A stretch of DNA of 64,000 nucleotides, taken from the NCBI GenBank assembly GCA_965230515.1, contig OZ246007.1:1488001-1552000 (forward strand). The letters are read 5' to 3'. Within the stretch, counting starts at the first letter, position 1, and each line of letters opens with the position of its first letter. The DNA is from JAJFKB01 sp965230515. GTDB lineage: Bacteria > Pseudomonadota > Gammaproteobacteria > Pseudomonadales > IMCC2047. The notes beneath the pieces are model-generated. The model was not told the origin of the DNA. It was given only the letters and a program-made list of their open reading frames with translations, and ran no database searches. Made by a program: the position numbers and the translations under genes. Positions 9,338 to 18,449 of this stretch are shown one piece after another.

Positions 9338-10081
9338 TCAACACCTGGCTATTGCCAACCCATCCATCACTAAATCCGGAACAAGCACCAGATCTTTCGA
9401 ATTCAGCATGGATACGTGTGAACTCATCAACTGCGCATCACCGCCGGTCAGAAAAACCGTATAATCCAGATCACTTTCCGCCAACTCCAATAACACTCCA
9501 TTCAGGAAACTTACCGCCATTCGCAGGATACCATGGGTAACTGCTTCATCTGTATCCTGCCCCCAACCGATATCACCGTGCGTGAGCCCACGTGTCATCA
9601 ATATCTGGCCGGTATCTCCCAGCAGCCCCCTGGTCATTAGCCTTAAACCGGGGACAATGTAACCGCCCAAATGTCTACCGTTGGCTGCAACTCTGTCTGC
9701 CGTTATTGCGCTGCCGCAATCAATGACACAAAAATCCTTATCCGTACAGCGCTGGGCCGCCAACATCGCCAACCACCTATCCACACCCAATCGACTCGGA
9801 TCCGAATAGCTGACGGTCAAATTTCCAAACTGTTTTAGCGTTTGTGCAAACCAGGGCTGCAACGCCAACCTATCCTGTATTCGATCCTGCAAACATTGCT
9901 TCGTCTTCTCGTTCGCCACACAGGATATTCTAACCTCCGTCACAAACGACAGTTCCGTGGTTCCCAGAACCTGATCCAACTGCTCCAGCGTCCCTCTTCG
10001 GGTGGGCACATGGCACACACCCTCTGAGTCAGTCACCCGCCACTTGATGGCGCTATTCCCGGCATCAATCTCCAAGTTCAT
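9338..10081 (-). CDS. coaX: Type III pantothenate kinase
   Basis: Catalyses ATP-dependent phosphorylation of pantothenate, the first step of coenzyme A synthesis, through an ASKHA fold distinct from CoaA. The 247-residue product starts MNLEIDAGNSAIKWRV, with the phosphate-binding D-x-GN motif. The family motifs GVDRWLAMLAAQ and VIDCGSAITAD and the C-terminal FLTGGDAQ are present. It overlaps birA by 4 bp (ATGA), indicating translational coupling, the common birA-coaX pair. No CoaA is visible in the window. Confidence 0.95.
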   Translation of the reverse strand: MNLEIDAGNSAIKWRVTDSEGVCHVPTRRGTLEQLDQVLGTTELSFVTEVRISCVANEKTKQCLQDRIQDRLALQPWFAQTLKQFGNLTVSYSDPSRLGVDRWLAMLAAQRCTDKDFCVIDCGSAITADRVAANGRHLGGYIVPGLRLMTRGLLGDTGQILMTRGLTHGDIGWGQDTDEAVTHGILRMAVSFLNGVLLELAESDLDYTVFLTGGDAQLMSSHVSMLNSKDLVLVPDLVMDGLAIARC

Positions 10082-11040
10082 TGGGCTACCCTTACACTCA
10101 CCTCTCCACCTCGAAAAGCCTGAACACCGGTTTTCGTTTCAATTAATATCTCGCCAGCCTCCGTCACACCCCTGGCGCGCCCGATCACTTTGCTATTTGC
10201 CATCGTTAACTGCACCTCTCGATCATTCAGCGCATCCAGTTCCTGCCAGCATTTGTGAAACCCGGAGAAACCTTGTGCCTGAAACTCAGGCAACACCTCT
10301 GCCAGCTCCATCAGTATTTGTGCCGCCAACCGGTTTCTGGAAATCTCCTGGTGACTCATTTCAGCAAGACTGATCCAATCCTGGTCAATTTCAGATCCAG
10401 CCGACCGGGTCATTGCCACATTCACTCCAATTCCGATAATGACACGCATCGGACCCGATAATTCACCCTCCAGCTCCAGAAGTATACCCGCCAGTTTTTT
10501 CTGACCACATACCAAATCATTGGGCCACTTCAGGCCTACCTGAACCGCCGTCAATTCGCGTATTGCCCGGGCAACCGCTATACCTACACATAGGCTCAAG
10601 CCATCCAGCGAACTTGCCAGGTGCTCAAACGGCCACGCCAGAGACATATAGATATTTGATCCATAGGGACTCACCCAGTCCCGACCACGCCGACCACGCC
10701 CCGAGCTTTGCGCTTCCGCCAAACAGACACAAGGGGCTAGCGACTTGGCTTTTACTTCGTCATTTGTCGAACTAACCAGCGGCTTGATATCCATATGCTG
10801 GTAGAGCTGCTGCGCATGTGAATCCAAACAGCTTCTCACCCCTTCCTTCGAGAGCAGCTCAATCCTGCTGGCCAGGCGATACCCCTTTCCCTTAACAGAG
10901 TGCACATCAAGACCAAGCTTTTCAAGCTGGGTTATCTGCTTCCAAACCGCAGTGCGGCTAACGCCAAGTATTTGCCCCAATGATTCTCCCGAATGGAAAT
11001 CCCCATCGGCCAGGATTTTTAGAATTCGATTAGCATCCAC
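10078..11040 (-). CDS. birA: Biotin--[acetyl-CoA-carboxylase] ligase / biotin operon repressor
   Basis: Activates biotin to biotinyl-AMP and transfers it to the biotin carboxyl carrier protein. With its N-terminal winged helix it can also repress biotin genes. The 320-residue length includes the HTH (SGESLGQILGVSRTAVWKQI, about residues 17-36), so this is the regulatory two-domain form. The catalytic loop reads SSGRGRRGRDW and the biotin-binding region KWPNDLVCGQKKLAGILLE. A small C-terminal SH3-like domain follows. It heads the birA-coaX-SPOR operon and is divergent from idi. The biotin operator was not located. Confidence 0.95.
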   Translation of the reverse strand: MDANRILKILADGDFHSGESLGQILGVSRTAVWKQITQLEKLGLDVHSVKGKGYRLASRIELLSKEGVRSCLDSHAQQLYQHMDIKPLVSSTNDEVKAKSLAPCVCLAEAQSSGRGRRGRDWVSPYGSNIYMSLAWPFEHLASSLDGLSLCVGIAVARAIRELTAVQVGLKWPNDLVCGQKKLAGILLELEGELSGPMRVIIGIGVNVAMTRSAGSEIDQDWISLAEMSHQEISRNRLAAQILMELAEVLPEFQAQGFSGFHKCWQELDALNDREVQLTMANSKVIGRARGVTEAGEILIETKTGVQAFRGGEVSVRVAQ

Positions 11041-11172
11041 AGTTCATTACGCTTAAACTAAAGAGGCTGAATCATAACAAAATTCTTTCCGTTATTGGCT
11101 TTTTAGTGGGCACCGGCAAATTTAGCCTTGCTGCACCAGATTTCGGATCAAATCAAAGCGAACACAACAACC

Positions 11173-11724
11173 ATGAACACTTTTTCCGATTCCGACCAAC
11201 TGATTCTTGTTGACGAACAGGATCGGCCAATTGGCACCATTTCAAAATCCGCGGCCCATTTGGGTGATGGCGCGCTGCACAGAGCCTTTTCGGTACTTAT
11301 ATTTAACAGTGCAGGACAATTGCTGTTACAGCAACGTAGCGCGGACAAACCACTCTGGCCGCTTTACTGGTCTAACAGTTGCTGCAGCCATCCGAGACCC
11401 GATGAGTCTGTGGTTGAAGCTGCACAAAGAAGAGTAAAAGAGGAGTTGGGTTTCGATTGTAGCGCGCGATTCCTTTATAAATTTACTTATCGAGCAAAAT
11501 TCAAGGATATCGGTTATGAGCATGAGGTATGCCATGTGCTGGTCGGGTTTTCAGATGAGCCGGCAAATCCCAATCCGGAAGAGGTAGCAGATTGGCGCTA
11601 TATTTCGACCGACGATCTATCCGATGAAATCAAAACAAACCCCGACCATTTCACACCCTGGTTTAAAATGGAATGGCAGCGAATTTGTGACGATTATCTG
11701 GAAAATCTGATGCCATTAAAATAA
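11173..11724 (+). CDS. idi: Isopentenyl-diphosphate delta-isomerase, type 1
   Basis: Nudix-fold enzyme interconverting isopentenyl and dimethylallyl diphosphate. The frame extends upstream to a TTG at 11128. I chose the ATG at 11173, giving 183 residues, almost exactly the E. coli length (182), with homology starting at once (DQLILVDEQDRPIGTISKS). The active-site cysteine region (YWSNSCCSHPRPDE) and Nudix helix (EAAQRRVKEELGF) are present. In organisms using the MEP pathway idi is optional and balances the two isoprenoid precursors, often in carotenoid or proteorhodopsin producers; neither is visible here. It begins the accessory block between birA and the rRNA operon. Confidence 0.93.
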   Translation: MNTFSDSDQLILVDEQDRPIGTISKSAAHLGDGALHRAFSVLIFNSAGQLLLQQRSADKPLWPLYWSNSCCSHPRPDESVVEAAQRRVKEELGFDCSARFLYKFTYRAKFKDIGYEHEVCHVLVGFSDEPANPNPEEVADWRYISTDDLSDEIKTNPDHFTPWFKMEWQRICDDYLENLMPLK

Positions 11725-11775
11725 TCCGATTGATTAATTCAAGTCTCGAAACAACATCCAACACTAAGGTATAAG

Positions 11776-13098
11776 ATGGCAAACCCGAGCCCAACGGCCA
11801 ACCAACTTTCTCACGTCAGCGCATCGGTTAACGATGGAAAAATATCAATGACCCAGGTTTTGGTCATCAGTATCGCCCTGATACTCAATATGCTCGACGG
11901 ATTTGACGTGACCGCCATGGCATTTACGGTGCACAGCATCGGCGAAGATTTACACATAACACCTGACCATCTTGGCTTGGTATTCAGTGTCGCACTGGCC
12001 GGGATGATGCTCGGAGCCATGTTTATCGCACCGGTATCGGACATGATTGGCAGACGGAAAATGATCCTGTGTTGTGTTATAGCGATCGGTACCAGCATGT
12101 ATTTGACCGGTTATGCAAATCAACTGTGGCAGCTCATCATATTACGAATGATTACCGGTCTCGGGGTCGGAGGAATGCTCGCTAGTCTCGCGGCAATGAC
12201 CGCTGAGTACACACCGGAAAAATACCGAAGCCTGGCAGTAATGTGTGTCACCGCCGGATACCCTTTGGGTGCGACACTTGGCGGTTTCATTGCGGCACCG
12301 TTAATGCAGGGTTATGGCTGGCAAAGTGTTTTCTTTTGTGGCGGAGCGGCAACCCTGGTGATGGTAATCGCGATCTACTTTATGATGCCGGAAACCATTC
12401 AGTTCCTGATCACCAAGAGACCGGAAAATGCCCTGCAAAGAATCAATGAAATACTTACTCGCCTTAACCGGGAAACATTGACCAAACTCCCGACAATCGA
12501 TCATGAAACACCAATCGACAAAGCTAACGTATTAAGTCTGCTTACTGAATCCCGGCGAGCAAAAACCATCACCCTGTGGAGTACCTTCTTCTTTTGCTTT
12601 ATATGTCTCTATTTTATGATGAGCTGGATTCCCAAACTGGTCATCAATTCCGGATTATCGGAATCGGAAGGGGTTTATGCAGCCGCCGCTTTTAATGGCG
12701 GAGCCGTTCTGGGCATTTTGTCACTGGGGTGGCTATCCGCACGCTTTGCGTTATCAAGACTCATCGGTACGTTTTTAACCAGTGCCGGAGCTGGCATGAT
12801 TTTGTTTGCTATCGCGTCCGGCACTGAAAACCTGCTTACCTACCTGACCGCGATCGGCTTTCTGATGCAGGGCGGGTTTGTAGGACTCTATGCACTTGCC
12901 GCAAAAATATATCCTACCGAGATACGCACTACTGGCGTCGGCTGGGCAATTGGCCTGGGAAGGTTTGGCGCAGTGGTTGGTCCATATCTTGGCGGCGTCC
13001 TGATAGCATCCGGCGTCGCTATGGAGATGAATTTCATTATTTTTTCTTTACCACTGCTGACAGCCGGGTTTCTTGCTTACTGGCTTGCGGTTCGATAA
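11776..13098 (+). CDS. MFS transporter, aromatic acid:H+ symporter (AAHS)-like
   Basis: 440-residue inner-membrane protein with twelve predicted membrane segments. The first begins VLVISIALILNMLDGFDVTA, whose LDGFD motif is typical of the AAHS family (PcaK, BenK, MhpT). The loop 2-3 signature DMIGRRKM (the MFS G-x-x-x-D/R-x-G-R-R pattern) and the second-half SARFALSRLIGT are present. AAHS members import aromatic acids such as 4-hydroxybenzoate or benzoate. No aromatic catabolic gene is adjacent, so the substrate is open. A Shine-Dalgarno AAGG lies 6 bases before the ATG. It is convergent with the SnoaL-like gene. Confidence 0.8.
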   Translation: MANPSPTANQLSHVSASVNDGKISMTQVLVISIALILNMLDGFDVTAMAFTVHSIGEDLHITPDHLGLVFSVALAGMMLGAMFIAPVSDMIGRRKMILCCVIAIGTSMYLTGYANQLWQLIILRMITGLGVGGMLASLAAMTAEYTPEKYRSLAVMCVTAGYPLGATLGGFIAAPLMQGYGWQSVFFCGGAATLVMVIAIYFMMPETIQFLITKRPENALQRINEILTRLNRETLTKLPTIDHETPIDKANVLSLLTESRRAKTITLWSTFFFCFICLYFMMSWIPKLVINSGLSESEGVYAAAAFNGGAVLGILSLGWLSARFALSRLIGTFLTSAGAGMILFAIASGTENLLTYLTAIGFLMQGGFVGLYALAAKIYPTEIRTTGVGWAIGLGRFGAVVGPYLGGVLIASGVAMEMNFIIFSLPLLTAGFLAYWLAVR

Positions 13099-13101
13099 AA
13101 G

Positions 13102-13128
13102 AGAGGGAGGGACCAATCCCTGCCCTCT
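13102..13128 (-). terminator. Hairpin terminator between convergent genes
   Basis: Stem AGAGGG-GGGA / TCCC-CCCTCT with a small internal bulge. On the minus strand it is followed by CTTTTAT, so it should terminate the SnoaL-like gene 13 bp after its stop. On the plus strand it lies 4 bp after the MFS stop, without a good T run. Confidence 0.6.
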
Positions 13129-13141
13129 GTCACACCTCAAT

Positions 13142-13615
13142 CTAGAGGGCAGCTGACTGCGACTGAGGCACAGGAATGCTCGAGTTAAATATATCCCGGT
13201 GCATTTTCCAACGGTTCCTCTCACGCACCCATATCACGATATACTTGCCATGATCCTTTATTTCGCCCTTTGGTGTTTTCAGATAATAGAAACCAAGCTC
13301 ATAGGCATGGTCGCCAAACGAAGATATTTCATCGGTCTCCAACGTTGCTTTAAGGCCACCTGAAATAACGGTCTGCCAAAACGCCCTGACTTGATGCTTT
13401 CCTGTTACCATCTCGCCATTGGGCGGCAACACCGCTCCCTCTTCACTGAAGAAAGAGATTACTTTATCCACGTCTCCGGTATTCATCGCCTGGGTAAACT
13501 GCGTATTGGACTCCTCGATGATTGACTTCAAGTCTACTGCCAGCGAATGGCCAGCAACTCCCAGCCAAATACAAAAAGCCAACAGTTGCACCATCCACTT
13601 TGATTTATGCTGCAT
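13142..13615 (-). CDS. Secreted SnoaL-like / DUF4440 protein
   Basis: 157-residue protein with an N-terminal signal peptide (KWMVQLLAFCIWLGVAGHSLAV, about 6-27), then a single NTF2/SnoaL-like cone: FTQAMNTGDVDKVISFFSEE, GAVLPPNGEMVTGKHQVRAF and the closing IWVRERNRWKMHRDIFNSSI. Such domains bind small hydrophobic molecules and some act as isomerases; the function here is unknown. It lies 82 bp downstream of the TonB-dependent receptor on the same strand and could be its last operon member, acting on the imported ligand in the periplasm. Confidence 0.75.
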   Translation of the reverse strand: MQHKSKWMVQLLAFCIWLGVAGHSLAVDLKSIIEESNTQFTQAMNTGDVDKVISFFSEEGAVLPPNGEMVTGKHQVRAFWQTVISGGLKATLETDEISSFGDHAYELGFYYLKTPKGEIKDHGKYIVIWVRERNRWKMHRDIFNSSIPVPQSQSAAL

Positions 13616-13697
13616 TGAACGGACTCCTTCTAATAATTAAGTCGAGCCCTCCCATGCCACCTGGGCACGGGAAAGCTCTGAGGGGGGACTGTGAATT

Positions 13698-16514
13698 CTA
13701 GAAGTTGTACTTGAGAGACAAATACCACTCGTTTGGACGAGCAAAAACACCTTCGGTATAACCTACACCTGGCTGGAAGAACCCGGTAATCAGGTGCTCT
13801 TCATCGGTCAGATTTTTACCACCCAAAGTGGCTGTATAATGCTCGTCGGGGCTAATCCAACTGATCGATGCATCGAGTAGCCCGATACTCTCCTGAGTTA
13901 ACAGTCTGGTATTTTCGGCGTTATTGTATATTTTGCTCTTGTAGGTATAGTCGCCACGCACCACCAGGCTGCCGGCATTATTCAGATCAACGTCATAAAC
14001 AAAACCAAAATTAACTGTACTCTCCGGCGCATTAACCAGATTGTCACCAAGCTGCGGGGGCTTCTCATCATACTCGCCATCCAGAAGCCCAACAGCCAGT
14101 GTCAATTGCAGACTATCCGTCACTGCAGCCATCATATCGAGCTCAAAACCCCTAATACTGGCTTCTGCGGCATTGGCAGTAATGGGCGCTACACCGGACT
14201 GAATGGTCACCTGAAGATCTTCAAAGCTGGTATCGAACAACGCGGCATTCAGACGTAACCGGTTATCAAACCAACTCGACTTGATACCCATCTCAATGGT
14301 AGCGGCCTCTTCCTCGTTGAACGGAAAAGGTGTCTGGTCCGGAATAAACGCAACGGTACGCCCGCTAAAACCACCGCTCTTGTAACCGGTGGAGTAGGAG
14401 AGGTAGGTCATCACATCGTCAGTCCAGCGGTGCGCCAGACTGATGGTGTAACTCAGATTGGTAAAGCTCTCATCGGCAGTACCCGTTGAGAGTGAGTTAC
14501 AGTTGTTCACTACGAAACCATCAGGAACACCCATCGCATTTGCCGGGCCACAATCCAAGTGAGTCTGGATATACTCCTTATCCTCGTCTGTATAGCGCAG
14601 CCCCAGCGTTAACGAGGTCGCTTCATTGGCAAAATGATACGTACCCTGACCAAACACCGCCCAGGCCGAATTATCCACTTCATTGCGTTCATCGAGCGTC
14701 AGGAGCCCATGCAACAGCGGCACGATTACGCGGTCAACGCCCTCTTCTTCGAAGTAGTAGAAGCCCAGCACCCACTTTAACTGCTCGGTGTCGCCCAACA
14801 GTTGAAACTCCTGACTCAACTGTTCATGGGTATAGTCATTGGTATGTGCATCCAGAAGAAAAGGAGAATGATCGGGATCCTGGCCAAACACGGACTCCAG
14901 ATCACGATAGGCTGTAATTGATTTAAAACTGACCGTATCAGACAGCTCACCATCCAGCGTAAAGGAATAACCCATGGTCTCCGACTCGGACGCTCCCGGA
15001 CCCGTTGCGTAGGTGGAGTACTTATCACCAACAATAAATCGGTCCGCGGTGAACGGAATCGTGCTATCTGCAAACCCAAACATTTGGTGCAATGCGGCGA
15101 TGTTGGGTTTGTACTCATTGCCCGTAATCGGATTAACCACACCCGGTGTCGGTGCGGAAAAGTCATCCATAAACACATCCAGCAACACCAGCGCCGGTGC
15201 GGCTTCTTCGGTTTCATTGTAATCGGCCGTAAAGGTGGCCGACCAGTGATCCGATATCTCCCAGACCAGGCTGCCTCTTAATGAGAAGTTATCCTCATTG
15301 CCCGGATCATCCCCACTCGAAGGCTGGGCAGTAATACCGCCGGCAATAATCGAACCTGGCTCCAATCCGGTTCCATTACCCGAAAGCAGTGCCCCGGTCG
15401 GTTCGTCATAGGCTTTGAGTCCGTTGACCACTCCCTTCAATCCGGCCAGATCCGGATTATCGGCAAAAAAGTCACGTCGTTTACCATAACCATCACGGTT
15501 TTTGGTTGAAAAGGCCAAACTTCCGAACAGATTTTCAGCTAAACCACCGCTAACATTAAAACGAAAATCACGGCGATTATCCTCACCCGTGGTTGCTTCA
15601 GCGGAGAATCTGAACTCCTCCGTTGGCTTTCTGGTAATCAGTTGAATAGCTCCGCCGACGGTGTTACGACCGAACAAAGTACCCTGAGGCCCTTTCAGCA
15701 CCTCCACCTGTTCAAGATCCAAAAGATCCAAAAGCCCACCTACCGAGCGCGCTACATACACGCCATCGACATAAACGCCAACGCTTGGATCAACAGTCAA
15801 CAGGAAGTCGGTGGTGCCAATTCCGCGAATATTAATATTGGGTGTATTGGAACTGCCATTGATCGGTGACAGGGCGTCAAACTCCATATTGGAGGTCAGA
15901 TCACCAATTTCCGAGACATTGGACAGACCCTGAGCGGACAGGCTCTGGGCACTAAAGGCCTGCACGGAAATAGGCACATCCTGCAGACTTTCTTTGACTT
16001 TCCTTGCAGTAACAACGATCTCTTCTAACCCCGCCACGACCGCAGATTCTGCGTGCACTGGACTTGTTGTTGCAAACAGCGACGTTAGCGCTGCGACTCC
16101 CCACATGCCTTTTTTCTTATTCACCAGCATTTTTGATTTCTCCTCTCTCTTTCCAAGCAAACGTATTGTTAACGTACCTTTGCTGGAGAAAGCCTTTAAC
16201 CCCGTATCTTTAAGGAGAATATCCAGAGCCTGATCGGCGCCGTATTTCCCTACCACTGCATTCGTCGTTTTACTACGAATTACGTCATAGGGGAAAAGAA
16301 CTTGTCTTCCAGCCTGCTCCACATAAAGCGTTAACCCCGCTTCGGCGGAACTCTCAGGAATACTAAACGGCAACAACTGTTGAGCAGACAACCGACCGCT
16401 GTGAACCGGCAGTGCAATCAACAGTGTAACGAGCAGAGCGTATCTGATCGGTATACCCTTCCTGAATTGCAGGCTTATAAAACCCGCTTGGATAGAAGAC
16501 CTTTGTGATATCAA
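13698..16514 (-). CDS. TonB-dependent receptor with N-terminal STN signalling domain
   Basis: Outer-membrane active transporter, 938 residues from the first ATG. Order: signal peptide (IPIRYALLVTLLIALPVHSG, about 21-40), STN domain (about 48-120: FSIPESSAEAGLTLYVEQAG ... GADQALDILLKDTGLKAFSS), TonB-box/plug start EEIVVTARKVKESLQDVPIS at about 164, plug (VEVLKGPQGTLFGRNTVGGA), and a 22-strand barrel ending in phenylalanine. STN receptors signal through FecR to an ECF sigma factor, and both lie directly upstream. Oddly, between STN and plug there is a second signal-peptide-like stretch (KKKGMWGVAALTSLFATTSP, then VHA) preceded by a Met with a strong Shine-Dalgarno, so an 810-residue product starting at 16130 is possible. 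The plug style suggests a non-siderophore ligand, but the ligand cannot be read. Confidence 0.88.
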   Translation of the reverse strand: MISQRSSIQAGFISLQFRKGIPIRYALLVTLLIALPVHSGRLSAQQLLPFSIPESSAEAGLTLYVEQAGRQVLFPYDVIRSKTTNAVVGKYGADQALDILLKDTGLKAFSSKGTLTIRLLGKREEKSKMLVNKKKGMWGVAALTSLFATTSPVHAESAVVAGLEEIVVTARKVKESLQDVPISVQAFSAQSLSAQGLSNVSEIGDLTSNMEFDALSPINGSSNTPNINIRGIGTTDFLLTVDPSVGVYVDGVYVARSVGGLLDLLDLEQVEVLKGPQGTLFGRNTVGGAIQLITRKPTEEFRFSAEATTGEDNRRDFRFNVSGGLAENLFGSLAFSTKNRDGYGKRRDFFADNPDLAGLKGVVNGLKAYDEPTGALLSGNGTGLEPGSIIAGGITAQPSSGDDPGNEDNFSLRGSLVWEISDHWSATFTADYNETEEAAPALVLLDVFMDDFSAPTPGVVNPITGNEYKPNIAALHQMFGFADSTIPFTADRFIVGDKYSTYATGPGASESETMGYSFTLDGELSDTVSFKSITAYRDLESVFGQDPDHSPFLLDAHTNDYTHEQLSQEFQLLGDTEQLKWVLGFYYFEEEGVDRVIVPLLHGLLTLDERNEVDNSAWAVFGQGTYHFANEATSLTLGLRYTDEDKEYIQTHLDCGPANAMGVPDGFVVNNCNSLSTGTADESFTNLSYTISLAHRWTDDVMTYLSYSTGYKSGGFSGRTVAFIPDQTPFPFNEEEAATIEMGIKSSWFDNRLRLNAALFDTSFEDLQVTIQSGVAPITANAAEASIRGFELDMMAAVTDSLQLTLAVGLLDGEYDEKPPQLGDNLVNAPESTVNFGFVYDVDLNNAGSLVVRGDYTYKSKIYNNAENTRLLTQESIGLLDASISWISPDEHYTATLGGKNLTDEEHLITGFFQPGVGYTEGVFARPNEWYLSLKYNF
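16128..16144 (-). promoter_or_regulatory. Internal Shine-Dalgarno and alternative start of the TonB receptor
   Basis: AGGAG at 16144-16140, nine bases before the in-frame ATG at 16130-16128. The peptide from that ATG (MLVNKKKGMWGVAALTSLFA...VHA-ES) is a complete type I signal peptide immediately before the TonB box. It would yield a conventional receptor without the STN domain. Confidence 0.6.
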
Positions 16515-16583
16515 AATCTATTAGTGAAATTTGAAAAATGTTTTATTTATTTGTGTATGTGAGTTTTAACTTGTTTTGGCAGG

Positions 16584-17603
16584 CTAACGCATTCGTTGGC
16601 TAAGCACATAATAATCGGGGCTCTGCTGCTCCACCGATATTTCAAAATTTTCCTCCAATGATTTCATTATTCCTGGTAAATCATCGGAGCGAAAATAACC
16701 TCCTACCCTTATTGCAGCAGTTCTATCATCAGCAATATGGATTTCAGCCTCTGTATATCGACTAAACTCGGCAATGACTTCCTTTAACGATTCGCCATTA
16801 AATGCCAACATGCGTTGTTGCCACATAAGGACCTTGGCAATCTCTTCCGGTTTAACCGATTGAACAACAACTTTTTTTTGCTCGTTCAAATAAACCTGCT
16901 GCCCACCATCAGCAAACAATGGTTGCTGATCCTCAGTTGCACGAGTGCCACTCTCTATTTTTGTTATCTTAACCCGACCCTCGGTAACGGTTACCTCAAC
17001 TTCGTCACCCAGTCGTTGAACGCTGAATGCAGTACCCACAGCCTCGACTTGAGTGGTCCCGGCGGTAACGATAAACGGGACATCTTCATCATGTGCCACC
17101 TCAAAAAAAGCTTCTCCTTTCTGTAGCTCTATCTTTCTCTGCGAAGCATCAAAAGCTGTCTGAATTATTGTTGACGTATTTAATGTGACAGCTGACCCAT
17201 CCTCCATCTTAACGACTTGCAATGCACCTACTGGCGTTTCGTAAACTTTTTGATTGAAAAACCCGCCTAATGAAGGAAAAAAGAATACCAGAAGAATCAT
17301 CGCGACCACGAATGCCGGCGCACCAAATAAAAAAGCAGGCTTGTATTTATTGCCGCCCTTAATATTTGGTTTGGATTCAAGAGGCAGCAGTTCGGCCAAG
17401 CCCTCCATAACATCCATTCGATCCCACACTTCAGCAGTATCCCTTAAAACCCGGCCATGAAGTTGTGAACGAGCGGCCCAATCCTTAAGTTCACGAACTT
17501 CCTCTGCCGTAAGTGGACTTGATTCCATTCGCAGAATCCATTCAGCGGCTTGCTCGTGGATCAACTCCTGATTTGGTAAGTGTATTACGTTTTTGTCTGT
17601 CAT
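16584..17603 (-). CDS. FecR-family anti-sigma / signal-transducing membrane protein
   Basis: 339-residue inner-membrane regulator. The cytoplasmic N-terminal domain (EQAAEWILRMESSPLTAEEV, DUF4880-type, binds the sigma factor) is followed by one membrane helix (FLFGAPAFVVAMILLVFFFP, about 92-111). The FecR periplasmic domain contains VETPVGALQVVKMEDGSAVT-like sequence (here YETPVGALQVVKMEDG). The C-terminal DUF4974/STN-like domain contains RMLAFNGESLKEVIAEFSRY, which contacts the receptor STN domain. Its ATG overlaps the sigma-factor stop (ATGA), and the receptor follows after 69 bp, giving a FecI-FecR-FecA-like order. Confidence 0.92.
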   Translation of the reverse strand: MTDKNVIHLPNQELIHEQAAEWILRMESSPLTAEEVRELKDWAARSQLHGRVLRDTAEVWDRMDVMEGLAELLPLESKPNIKGGNKYKPAFLFGAPAFVVAMILLVFFFPSLGGFFNQKVYETPVGALQVVKMEDGSAVTLNTSTIIQTAFDASQRKIELQKGEAFFEVAHDEDVPFIVTAGTTQVEAVGTAFSVQRLGDEVEVTVTEGRVKITKIESGTRATEDQQPLFADGGQQVYLNEQKKVVVQSVKPEEIAKVLMWQQRMLAFNGESLKEVIAEFSRYTEAEIHIADDRTAAIRVGGYFRSDDLPGIMKSLEENFEISVEQQSPDYYVLSQRMR

Positions 17604-18193
17604 TTTTGCTTCGTCAGGTCGCTTTTAGCCACCTTATCCAGATATCCTTTTTCACGCATATAAATGGTGCATCGTGCCATCCCCTTGGCCAGATGCTGAT
17701 TCGCAGTACTGACGCTAATGCCCAGCCGCTGCGCAATTTCCTCGTGACTTAAGCCATAGACTTTTTTGAGAATAAACACCCTGCGACATTGCAGCGGCAA
17801 CTCTCTGACCGCCTCGCAAAATATACTAAACTGTTGATGTGCCTGAATTTCATCTTCAAGACGTGCCGTTTCATTAATGACCTCCGACAGGCCTAAATCT
17901 TCTAGGTAGTCTGTTACTTTATTCGCATGCAACGCCTGATGCTTAAACGACAGGTTCCGCGCTGTAGTAAACAAATAGGCCTTAATATTGTCAATCGACG
18001 TGTTCTGCTGAGCCTGGTAAGACTTAACATAAGTTTCCTGAACAATATCCTCTACATCATGCGGGCGTTTTATATAACGGGAGATTGAAGACTTCAAACC
18101 TTCGTAGTTCTCGATAAAAACGTCTTTAAGATTGGCACGCGAGCTCGTCCGACTCTGGTCGTCTTGTGTTTTTTTGACGTGCTCGTCCGACAT
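17600..18193 (-). CDS. ECF RNA polymerase sigma factor, FecI-like
   Basis: 197-residue sigma factor with only regions 2 and 4. Region 2: YEGLKSSISRYIKRPHDVED and IVQETYVKSYQ. Region 4: LPLQCRRVFILKKVYGLSHE and EIAQRLGISVSTANQHLAKG. It is expected to direct RNA polymerase to the promoter of the downstream receptor when FecR relays ligand binding. The C-terminus is extended and lysine-rich. It is 216 bp upstream of the rRNA operon terminator, reading away from it. The sigma, FecR and receptor genes form one apparent operon. Confidence 0.92.
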   Translation of the reverse strand: MSDEHVKKTQDDQSRTSSRANLKDVFIENYEGLKSSISRYIKRPHDVEDIVQETYVKSYQAQQNTSIDNIKAYLFTTARNLSFKHQALHANKVTDYLEDLGLSEVINETARLEDEIQAHQQFSIFCEAVRELPLQCRRVFILKKVYGLSHEEIAQRLGISVSTANQHLAKGMARCTIYMREKGYLDKVAKSDLTKQK

Positions 18194-18216
18194 AGTGGTG
18201 GCCAGAATTAAATGAT

Positions 18217-18229
18217 ACTGTTTTACAGT
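18217..18229. promoter_or_regulatory. Short palindrome upstream of the ECF sigma gene
   Basis: ACTGT-TTT-ACAGT, 24 bp before the sigma-factor start codon. The location fits an operator or promoter element, but it matches no regulator consensus I am sure of. It is not a LexA box, whose spacing differs. Confidence 0.3.
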
Positions 18230-18408
18230 GAAGTCGCCATATTTTGTAACCTATGGCTGGTAATTGCAAGCGAGCGTATCGACACTGCTATTCAGTGCAC
18301 GCCACGGTCGAACTGCCGTTTGCCAGCCTGCTCGTAAAAGCGTCTTTTTTAGCAATCCGCAGCGGCCCCTTTTCCAGTACGCATTCGTTATTTGATTACC
18401 CAACAACA

Positions 18409-18440
18409 AAAAACCCCGCCCTCAATGAGGACGGGGTTTT
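18409..18440 (-). terminator. Intrinsic terminator of the rRNA operon
   Basis: On the minus strand AAAACCCCGTCCTCA pairs with TGAGGGCGGGGTTTT around a two-base tip and runs into TTTTTTGTTG. It lies 10 bp after the 5S 3' end, the expected position and strength for an rrn terminator. Confidence 0.9.
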
Positions 18441-18449
18441 CAATTTAAA

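Noticed and set aside
18217..18229. LexA box before the sigma gene
   Set aside because: The palindrome ACTGT-TTT-ACAGT lacks the CTGT-N8-ACAG spacing.
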